Of a stretch of DNA of 64,000 nucleotides, positions 58,126 to 64,000 are shown piece after piece (within the stretch, counting starts at the first letter, position 1; every line of letters begins with the position of its first letter). Made by a program: the position numbers and the translations under genes. Below the pieces are notes generated by a model, which had not been told where the DNA came from, did no database searches, and worked only from the letters and a program-made list of their open reading frames with translations. Source of the stretch: Bacillus sp. B-jedd (GTDB lineage: Bacteria; Bacillota; Bacilli; Bacillales; Cytobacillaceae); NCBI RefSeq assembly GCF_000821085.1, contig NZ_CCXR01000001.1:3989001-4053000 (forward strand). Reading direction: 5' to 3'.

Positions 58126-58347
58126 TTAGTCTCCTGAATAATAATGCTGTACGAGGCGGAGCATGGCATAGATTCCCGCGGCCAATCCGATGAACAGCCC
58201 AATGATAAGAAAAAGAGGCTCAGTCCCAAATTTTCCGTCGATCCATCTACCGGCAAAAATTCCGATTAGGATGGAACCGACAAGCTGGGAAAGGATAGCA
58301 GACATGAGTGCCATTGCCTGTAAAGGGTGGCGGTTGTTTCTGCGCAT
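58126..58347 (-). CDS. atpZ: AtpZ/AtpI-family small membrane protein
   Basis: A 73-aa protein with two membrane helices (ALMSAILSQLVGSILIGIFAG and LFLIIGLFIGLAAGIYAMLRL), matching AtpZ, the small partner of AtpI encoded first in many Bacillus atp operons and implicated with AtpI in Mg2+/Ca2+ transport. The ATG at 58347 is preferred with GAGG about 10 bases upstream. Confidence 0.85.
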   Translation of the reverse strand: MRRNNRHPLQAMALMSAILSQLVGSILIGIFAGRWIDGKFGTEPLFLIIGLFIGLAAGIYAMLRLVQHYYSGD

Positions 58348-58484
58348 ACAATCGCATCCTCGCTTTAGAGAATGAGAAACGGGCAAAAAGAGGTCAATTT
58401 TATGTATGGAAAAATTCCTGTATTAATGCGGAGCATTTATGCAGGAAAATCTTATGAAAACCCTATCATTTTATGCCCTTTGTT

Positions 58485-58513
58485 AGCATACAATAGCCCC
58501 CTGTCAAAGTCAA
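58485..58513 (-). promoter_or_regulatory. candidate sigma-A promoter of the atp operon
   Basis: Minus strand: TTGACT (58513-58508), 17 bases, TATGCT (58490-58485): 5/6 and 4/6 matches, about 140 bases upstream of atpZ. Confidence 0.6.
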
Positions 58514-58620
58514 TCCATTTGTGGTGAAATTATTCACAAACATTCAAGAAAAGTCCTGTAATGACGGGGAAAGCGCTTCATTACGAGGTTAACCTCCCAG
58601 TAAAATTTTCCACTATATGT

Positions 58621-58656
58621 GAAGTGTTTTGTTGTTCCATAACACTTCATATTTTT
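58621..58656 (+). terminator. terminator-like hairpin before the AAA ATPase gene
   Basis: GAAGTGTT (58621-58628) / AACACTTC (58641-58648), then ATATTTTT. No plus-strand gene precedes it, so it may be an attenuator for the ATPase gene about 100 bases downstream. Confidence 0.45.
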
Positions 58657-58756
58657 GCATTCTGTTTTATAAAGAATACAAAAGCATTTCCAGTCCCTCT
58701 TTTAACCGAACTGACATTTTGCTATTGTGAAATTAGCGAATTGGGGGTTATATGAA

Positions 58757-59539
58757 ATGGTTCTTTTGCGAAAAGTTCAATTGAATAAAGATATTAATGA
58801 AAACTTTTATCCTTTTAACCTCCCTTTGATTAGGAACTTCACGGAGTTCAGCTTCGGCCATCCTGTGACCATCCTTGTCGGGGAGAATGGGACGGGGAAA
58901 TCGACATTTCTTGAAGCAGTTGCAGCGGGAAGCGGCAGCATCCTGATTGGCGGGGAACCAATCGAAACCGACCCGTCGCTTGAAGACGCAAGAAAACTCG
59001 CCGATAAGCTGAAACTGATTTGGAGTGTCAGAACTAAGAACGGTTTTTTCTTTAGGGCTAATGACTTTATCAATTATTCACGAAGACTTGCGGAAATAAA
59101 AGCCGAATCCCGCCAGGCTGTAAAGGATATCCGCGCTCGCGATCCTTTTAGTCTCGAGGTCCTCCCCTACGCACGGACAGTCTATGAATTAGAACAGCTT
59201 TACGGCGACGGTCTTGATGTCCGTTCCCATGGCGAAAGCTTTCTTGACCTGTTCCAGGCAAGATTCCGGCCTGATGGGCTTTATATACTGGACGAGCCGG
59301 AAGCACCATTGTCCCCATTAAAACAGCTATCCCTCATTTCGCTAATTATGGAGATGGTTAAGGATAACTGCCAATTCATCATTGCGACCCATTCCCCCAT
59401 GCTGATGGCCATTCCTGGGGCAGTGATTTACACGCTTGATGAGGGGATTTTTGCAAAAACGGACTATAGTGATGTCGAACACGTCAGGTTGACGAAAAAT
59501 TTCCTAGATGATCCGCGTCGGTTTTTAAGACACCTGTGA
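58757..59539 (+). CDS. AAA family ATPase (ABC-ATPase fold, COG3910-like)
   Basis: A 260-aa soluble ATPase. Walker A is VGENGTGKST (about 41-50), Walker B is LYILDEPEAPLSP, and the switch His is in FIIATHSPMLMAIPG. No transmembrane partner is encoded nearby, so it resembles the stand-alone SMC/OLD-like ATPases rather than a transporter. Start ATG 58757 follows GGGGG by 9 bases; the longest ORF includes that ribosome binding site. Function unknown. Confidence 0.85.
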   Translation: MVLLRKVQLNKDINENFYPFNLPLIRNFTEFSFGHPVTILVGENGTGKSTFLEAVAAGSGSILIGGEPIETDPSLEDARKLADKLKLIWSVRTKNGFFFRANDFINYSRRLAEIKAESRQAVKDIRARDPFSLEVLPYARTVYELEQLYGDGLDVRSHGESFLDLFQARFRPDGLYILDEPEAPLSPLKQLSLISLIMEMVKDNCQFIIATHSPMLMAIPGAVIYTLDEGIFAKTDYSDVEHVRLTKNFLDDPRRFLRHL

Positions 59540-59563
59540 GGCTACAAAGCTGACTGTCACATA

Positions 59564-59599
59564 AAAAGCCGGGCAGATATCAATCTGCCCGGCTTTTTA
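59564..59599. terminator. bidirectional terminator between the AAA ATPase gene and upp
   Basis: AAAAAGCCGGGCAGAT / ATCTGCCCGGCTTTTT, a 16-bp perfect stem with a 4-base loop between converging genes. Confidence 0.95.
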
Positions 59600-59621
59600 C
59601 CTTACTATATTGAATTCAGTT

Positions 59622-60251
59622 CTATTTTGTTCCAAACAGCCTGTCGCCCGCATCTCCGAGGCCAGGGACAATGTAGCCGTGGTCGTTAAGCTTTTCATCA
59701 AGGCCGGCGATATAAATATCGACATCTGGATGGGCATTTTTAACGGCTTCCACACCCTCAGGAGCCGCAATCAGGCACATGAACTTAACATGTTTCGCGC
59801 CACGTTTTTTCAGCGAGTTAATTGCTTCAACCGCTGATCCGCCAGTCGCGAGCATTGGATCGACTACAATGAAATCACGTTCCTCCACATCACTTGGCAG
59901 CTTCACGTAATATTCTACGGGAAGAAGGGTTTCCGGATCGCGATACAGGCCGATATGGCCCACCTTTGCCGCAGGTATGAGCTTCAGGATGCCATCGACC
60001 ATCCCAATGCCTGCGCGCAGGATTGGAATAACGCCCATTTTTTTCCCCGAAAGGACCTTCGCTTTCGCCGTGCTGACCGGTGTTTCAATCTCAATATCCT
60101 CAGTCGGCATATCCCTTGTAATTTCAAAAGCCATCAGCGTGGCGACTTCATCGACAAGTTCACGGAATTCTTTCGTTCCTGTGTTCTTGTCGCGGATGTA
60201 AGTAAGCTTATGCTGGATTAACGGATGGTCAAATACATATACTTTTGCCAT
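59622..60251 (-). CDS. upp: uracil phosphoribosyltransferase
   Basis: A 209-aa salvage enzyme converting uracil and PRPP to UMP. PRPP-binding loop [16 protein letters not shown] and uracil-site segment [26 protein letters not shown] are visible. The length and context (next to glyA and the atp operon) match B. subtilis upp. It confers 5-fluorouracil sensitivity in general. Confidence 0.97.
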   Translation of the reverse strand: MAKVYVFDHPLIQHKLTYIRDKNTGTKEFRELVDEVATLMAFEITRDMPTEDIEIETPVSTAKAKVLSGKKMGVIPILRAGIGMVDGILKLIPAAKVGHIGLYRDPETLLPVEYYVKLPSDVEERDFIVVDPMLATGGSAVEAINSLKKRGAKHVKFMCLIAAPEGVEAVKNAHPDVDIYIAGLDEKLNDHGYIVPGLGDAGDRLFGTK

Positions 60252-60588
60252 AATAATCGCCCCTCTGCTAAATTGATTCCTCTGCTATCAGTTTGCACAC
60301 TTCGTCTAATTTTACAGAAAAAGTTTTCGTAGTTCAAGAAGAAAAGCGAAAGCGGCCGTTTAGCGCCGTATGGACTGGAGGGAAGCAACTGCCTGCGTTA
60401 CTTCCTTGCAGCTTTGCGACGAGCTGAACAAAGCTTCCCCGAGTTTGCTTTGGCGCAGGAGCACCTTTTCAACGTATTAAATAATCCGATAATGACTTCA
60501 TTTTCGGGACCGAAGTGACTTTGAGTCCCTGGCCGCTGCAGCTGGACAATGAAAAGCGGAAGCGGCTCGGTCAGGGACGACGAGACAA
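60252..60588. repeat. intergenic region with AAAGCGGAAGCGGC-type repeats
   Basis: Two copies of a motif occur: AAAGCGAAAGCGGCCG near 60343 and AAAGCGGAAGCGGCTCGG near 60552, both followed by GC-rich sequence. Similar AAAGCGGAAGC starts occur downstream of the PBP promoter (about 25075). Such motifs are dispersed in many Bacillaceae genomes. No gene is seen here. Confidence 0.5.
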
Positions 60589-60621
60589 AAAAAAAGAAGC
60601 ATGGCTAGTCCCATGCTTCAC
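60589..60621 (-). terminator. terminator after glyA
   Basis: Minus strand: GAAGCATGG, loop, CCATGCTTC, TTTTTTTTT; a 9-bp perfect stem about 10 bases after the stop codon. Confidence 0.93.
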
Positions 60622-60628
60622 CTGTAAA

Positions 60629-61870
60629 TCAATATTCCGGATAAAGGGTGAATTTTCCGGTAAGCGCCTCGACTCGCCCTGCCGCTTCCTTCAGCTTCTC
60701 TTCATCCTCATGGTTCTTTAACGTAAATGCCATAATAGAGGCGATTTCCTTCATTTCTTCCTCACCAAATCCGCGTGTGGTGACAGCCGCTGTCCCAATT
60801 CGGATGCCGCTCGTCACAAACGGGCTTTCAGGGTCGAAAGGAATGGTGTTTTTGTTGACGGTAATCCCGATTTCATCCAGCACCTTTTCGCCAACCTTGC
60901 CTGTCAGCCCAAGGCTGCGCAGGTCGACAAGGATCAGGTGATTGTCAGTTCCGCCGGAAACAAGGGTAACGCCTTCTTCTTGAAGGGCAGCCGCCAATGC
61001 CTTGGCGTTTGAAATAACCTTTTGGGCATATTCCTTAAACCCGTTGTTCAAAATTTCCCCAAAGGCAACCGCTTTTGCTGCGATTACATGCATCAGAGGT
61101 CCGCCTTGGATGCCAGGGAATACAGACTTGTCTATTTTCTTCGCGAACTCCTCACGGCAAAGAATCAAGCCGCCGCGCGGGCCGCGCAATGTTTTATGAG
61201 TAGTTGATGTAACAAAATCCGCGTAAGGCACCGGGTTTTGGTGAAGCCCCCCTGCGACAAGGCCAGCAATATGGGCCATATCGACCATCAAATAGGCTCC
61301 TACCTCATCAGCGATTTCACGAAACTTCTTAAAGTCAATTTCACGGGGATATGCGCTGGCACCTGCAACAATCAGTTTCGGCTTATGCTTTAGCGCCTTT
61401 TCGCGGACATCATCATAGTTAATCAGGTGCGATTCCTCAGATACACCGTATTCAACGAAATTATACTGGACTCCGCTGAAGTTAACCGGGCTGCCGTGCG
61501 TCAAGTGCCCGCCATGCGACAGGTTCATTCCAAGGACCGTATCTCCCGGCTCAAGGATGGTAAAGTAAACAGCCATGTTCGCCTGAGCCCCTGAATGCGG
61601 CTGCACGTTCGCATGCTCCGCGCCGAAGATTTCCTTTGCCCGGTCGCGCGCCAGGTCCTCGACTACATCGACATATTCACAGCCGCCGTAATAGCGCCTG
61701 TGCGGGTAGCCTTCCGCATATTTGTTTGTCAGCACAGATCCCTGCGCCTCCATGACAGCTTCACTGACGAAATTCTCCGATGCAATCAATTCGATTTTCG
61801 TCCGTTGTCTTTGCAATTCCTGCTGAATCGATTCAAAAACCTGCGGGTCCCGCTTTGCCAAGTGCTTCAT
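60629..61870 (-). CDS. glyA: serine hydroxymethyltransferase
   Basis: A 413-aa PLP enzyme interconverting serine and glycine with tetrahydrofolate, feeding one-carbon units to nucleotide and methionine synthesis. PLP-lysine motif is [14 protein letters not shown]; other signatures are [13 protein letters not shown] and [18 protein letters not shown]. Start [10 protein letters not shown]; a second ATG lies directly before (61873), and GAGGGGG favours the one at 61870. Confidence 0.97.
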   Translation of the reverse strand: MKHLAKRDPQVFESIQQELQRQRTKIELIASENFVSEAVMEAQGSVLTNKYAEGYPHRRYYGGCEYVDVVEDLARDRAKEIFGAEHANVQPHSGAQANMAVYFTILEPGDTVLGMNLSHGGHLTHGSPVNFSGVQYNFVEYGVSEESHLINYDDVREKALKHKPKLIVAGASAYPREIDFKKFREIADEVGAYLMVDMAHIAGLVAGGLHQNPVPYADFVTSTTHKTLRGPRGGLILCREEFAKKIDKSVFPGIQGGPLMHVIAAKAVAFGEILNNGFKEYAQKVISNAKALAAALQEEGVTLVSGGTDNHLILVDLRSLGLTGKVGEKVLDEIGITVNKNTIPFDPESPFVTSGIRIGTAAVTTRGFGEEEMKEIASIMAFTLKNHEDEEKLKEAAGRVEALTGKFTLYPEY

Positions 61871-61951
61871 CATGAATCCCCCTCGAAAGTCACGTCTGTT
61901 TATTTTGAAAATTCGTTACCATTTTAGCAGTTTCACACTTAAAAAGAAACA

Positions 61952-62527
61952 TTAGCGGCAAGAAAGATTTTCTGGGTTCCGTTCATACACAGCCCGCGAT
62001 CCGCCAATCAGCTTCGGCCTCGTTTTGGCGAGCACAACATTCGCATGGCCGACCGTCCTGCGGCCAACACGGACAGGAACCGCTACTGGCTTCAGATGCA
62101 TCCCAATGAGCGTATCACCAATATCGATTCCCGCATCAGCTTTTAAAGACTCAACCACAACCGCTTCGGGCATTTTTTCAAAAGCATACGACGCCATCGC
62201 TCCGCCGGCATTCCGGACAGGGATGACCGAAACCTCATCAAGCTTCCTTTCCTCCGCGTCCTTCCTGCCGATGACCAAAGCCCTGTTCAAATGCTCACAA
62301 CATTGAAAGGCCAATGCCACACCGGTTCTTCTGCGCAGCCTGTCCAACTGGCGGAAGAGCATCTCGGCCACTTCAGTTGTTCCCGCTGTCCCGATTCTTT
62401 CACCGGCCACTTCACTCGTACTGCAGCCAACCACCATCAGCATGCCCGGCTTCAGTTCTGCCGTTTCTATGAACTTGTCCAAAACTTCGCTGAACTCGGT
62501 TTCCCACTTGTCAATGTGCTGCTGCAT
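61952..62527 (-). CDS. ywlG: YwlG/TIGR01440 family protein
   Basis: A 191-aa protein of the DUF436 family (VGCSTSEVAGERIGT near the N-terminus, QCCEHLNRALVI in the middle). Conserved Cys and His suggest a ligand or metal role, but no function is established. It lies between glyA and rpiB, exactly as ywlG does in B. subtilis. GGAGGGAGAACGT precedes the ATG. Confidence 0.92.
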   Translation of the reverse strand: MQQHIDKWETEFSEVLDKFIETAELKPGMLMVVGCSTSEVAGERIGTAGTTEVAEMLFRQLDRLRRRTGVALAFQCCEHLNRALVIGRKDAEERKLDEVSVIPVRNAGGAMASYAFEKMPEAVVVESLKADAGIDIGDTLIGMHLKPVAVPVRVGRRTVGHANVVLAKTRPKLIGGSRAVYERNPENLSCR

Positions 62528-62564
62528 ACGTTCTCCCTCCAGTCCCGCCTTTTTAGATACTGTT

Positions 62565-63011
62565 CTAAAGATGTTTATCTTCGTAGGCAGTAATTTTTCC
62601 GATCCGGTTAGAATGGCGCCCTCCGGAGAATTCAGTTGTCAGCCAGATTTCAGCAATCTCACGTGCAAGGCCCGGGCCAATGACTCGTTCTCCCATCGCG
62701 AGCATATTGGAATCATTGTGCTCCCGAGTCGCTTTTGCGCTGAAGGAGTCGTGGACGAGCGCGCAGCGGATTCCCTTTACTTTATTGGCACTGATACTCA
62801 TTCCAATGCCAGTTCCGCAAATGAGGATACCTCTGTCAAATTCCCCCGCCGCCACTTTCTCGGCAACAGGCAAAGCATAGTCCGGATAATCGACGGAAGT
62901 AGAGCATTCACAGCCGAAATCCTCGTATTCAATATTTAACTCTTCCATCAGGGCTGCTATTTCTTTGCGGATGTTGACCCCGCCGTGGTCGGATGCAAGT
63001 GCGACTTTCAT
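62565..63011 (-). CDS. rpiB: ribose-5-phosphate isomerase B
   Basis: A 148-aa protein. Sequence starts MKVALASDHGGVNIRKEI; it has GILICGTGIGMSISANKVKGIR and ALVHDSFSAKATREHNDSN, typical of RpiB/LacAB. It interconverts ribose-5-phosphate and ribulose-5-phosphate. Known as ywlF in B. subtilis. Start after AGGAGG. Confidence 0.96.
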   Translation of the reverse strand: MKVALASDHGGVNIRKEIAALMEELNIEYEDFGCECSTSVDYPDYALPVAEKVAAGEFDRGILICGTGIGMSISANKVKGIRCALVHDSFSAKATREHNDSNMLAMGERVIGPGLAREIAEIWLTTEFSGGRHSNRIGKITAYEDKHL

Positions 63012-63043
63012 ATTCGTGTCCTCCTAAAATGTTGTCCTATTTA

Positions 63044-63496
63044 TCAGTTTTCCAGCTCAAGCAGCTTTCTGCCAGCCTGGTCAATCAGCCTTTCCAGCTC
63101 AGCAAAGGTCTCCCTGTAAATGTCAACACTGCCTCCGAAAGGGTCGCTGACATCCAGATGACCGTTGTCTCCGGCAAATTCCTTTAATGTATATGTTTTC
63201 CCACTCGCTCTCTCAGGATACTGGCTGAGGATCGCCTTCTTATGGGAAAGGGTCATGGTGAGGATGACAGTCGCCCATTCAACATCTTCTTTTGAAAGAA
63301 GCCTTGATTGATGGGCATGGCCAATCTTGTTTTCATCCATCACCTGAATCGATTGGGGCGATGCCGCAGTCCCGCTCGATGCAAAAACTCCCGCTGATCT
63401 CACTTCCACACCGGGAAGATTCTTGCTTTTCAAAATGGCCTCCGCCATTGGGCTTCTGCAAGTGTTACCTGTACAAACAAACAGAACGCGCTGCAT
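63044..63496 (-). CDS. ywlE: protein-arginine-phosphatase YwlE
   Basis: A 150-aa low-molecular-weight phosphatase. P-loop is CTGNTCRS with nucleophile Cys8 and Thr12 (the Thr, equivalent to Thr11 of B. subtilis YwlE, distinguishes arginine from tyrosine phosphatases). General acid Asp is in LDVSDPFGG. It removes phosphate from arginine residues modified by McsB, which in turn affects CtsR and Clp-dependent degradation. Position next to rpiB is as in B. subtilis. Confidence 0.93.
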   Translation of the reverse strand: MQRVLFVCTGNTCRSPMAEAILKSKNLPGVEVRSAGVFASSGTAASPQSIQVMDENKIGHAHQSRLLSKEDVEWATVILTMTLSHKKAILSQYPERASGKTYTLKEFAGDNGHLDVSDPFGGSVDIYRETFAELERLIDQAGRKLLELEN

Positions 63497-63596
63497 GCTC
63501 CATCCTCCTTTCCTTCATTATATAGCTGCCGTCAGCCAATTTCCAACCAGCCAATTTCCAGCCCCAATGTTCCTGCCGGGAATGCTTGCTCAAATT

Positions 63597-63626
63597 AAAA
63601 ACAGCTCCCCTCGGAAGCTGTTTTTC
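63597..63626 (-). terminator. terminator after mntP
   Basis: Minus strand: AACAGCT, loop, AGCTGTT, TTTAATT, downstream of the mntP stop codon. Confidence 0.8.
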
Positions 63627-63630
63627 CTCC

Positions 63631-64000
63631 TCATAATGGCAAAAGCAATTTCAGTCCAAAAGCCAGGAGGATGATTCCTCCGAGCGATTCGCTATAGGAA
63701 CCTAGCCAGCCCTGGACTTTTCTGCCGGCCAACAGTCCCGTCCATGTTAAAATCGTCGCGGCAATCCCGAAGCAAATAATGGCCGCGAGCGTCCGCGCCC
63801 CATAAATACCCAAGGTGAGCCCCACCGAAAAGCTATCAAGGCTGACACTAAGGGCAAAGAACATTAACCCGAACCCTATGGGTGTTATGATACTTTCATG
63901 CTCTTTCCTCATTCCCGCCCAAATCATTTGGAGTCCGAGCAAAATAAGTAACAGACCGCCAATCAGCGAGGCGAAAGAACCGAACTGCTCCGAAAGGAAC
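63631..64000 (-). CDS. mntP: manganese efflux pump MntP, 5-prime end beyond the window
   Basis: About 123 residues of the C-terminal part are visible: membrane helices with [35 protein letters not shown] (the conserved Asp-containing repeat of MntP) and [20 protein letters not shown]. The frame is open to the window edge. MntP exports Mn2+ across the membrane; in B. subtilis the gene is ywlD, next to ywlE. The family is regulated by MntR and by a yybP-ykoY riboswitch in several species; the upstream region is outside the window. Confidence 0.88.
   Translation of the reverse strand, partial: FLSEQFGSFASLIGGLLLILLGLQMIWAGMRKEHESIITPIGFGLMFFALSVSLDSFSVGLTLGIYGARTLAAIICFGIAATILTWTGLLAGRKVQGWLGSYSESLGGIILLAFGLKLLLPL

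Noticed and set aside
58565..58582. second cre site before the AAA ATPase gene (GGAAAGCGCTTCAT)
   Set aside because: Only about 10 of 14 positions match, and no promoter is nearby.

Overview
This window is a stretch of a Bacillaceae chromosome from a moderate-GC, endospore-forming Firmicute. The evidence is the gene content and order: spoIIID, mbl, fabZ, spoIIQ, spoIID, murA, ywmB and ywzB, the atp operon, upp, glyA, ywlG, rpiB, ywlE and mntP follow largely the arrangement of the ywl-ywq region of the Bacillus subtilis chromosome. Start codons sit behind strong AGGAGG-type ribosome binding sites, and sporulation-sigma-like promoters are visible. Unlike B. subtilis 168, it carries an 11-subunit complex I operon (nuoA,B,C,D,H-N) between ywzB and the atp operon.

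Layout. 1-8 kb: a YwqB/YwqA-like SWIM zinc-finger/SNF2 helicase pair, then small hypothetical and lipoprotein genes. 8.2-14.7 kb: a minus-strand operon of solute-binding lipoprotein, ABC ATPase, fused double permease and a YesM/YesN-type two-component system, with a cre-like site at its promoter. 15-21.2 kb: ssb (with ComK-type boxes) plus a small coupled gene, ywpF, an M20 amidohydrolase, fabZ, an EpuA-like gene, mbl and spoIIID. 21.6-33.6 kb: an RlaP/YcgL nucleotidyltransferase, a structured tandem repeat, a PBP3/PBP2a-type transpeptidase, spoIIQ, a VanZ protein, a NERD-domain gene flanked by two arrays of 21-bp repeats, spoIID, a membrane protein, murA, ywmB and ywzB. 33.9-45.7 kb: gtaB/galU and the nuo operon. 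46.2-50.5 kb: a c-di-GMP-controlled surface module. 51-58.4 kb: the atp operon. 58.7-64 kb: an AAA ATPase, upp, glyA, ywlG, rpiB, ywlE and a partial mntP.

The most interesting locus is 46.2-50.5 kb. Two class-I cyclic-di-GMP riboswitches (GEMM-I) lie in the same direction. One precedes a large LPKTG-anchored surface protein plus a class D-like sortase, and its aptamer end overlaps a terminator (predicted ON by antitermination). The other precedes a secreted transglutaminase-like Cys-His-Asp protein, and its P1 helix would hide the Shine-Dalgarno sequence (predicted OFF). This inverse pairing resembles in logic, not in homology, the c-di-GMP adhesin/protease circuits of Clostridioides difficile (PPEP-1) and Pseudomonas (LapG/LapA). 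Other signals worth attention are the paired 7 x 21-bp arrays around the NERD gene, an ACTAGT-rich tandem array of about 135-bp units at 22.5-22.9 kb, and a duplicated TGTCCGAA-rich 104-bp block at 50.75-50.96 kb.

Functions were assigned by reading protein motifs by eye; no searches were run. Start codons were moved from the longest ORF to the best ribosome-binding-site-supported start where this was clear.
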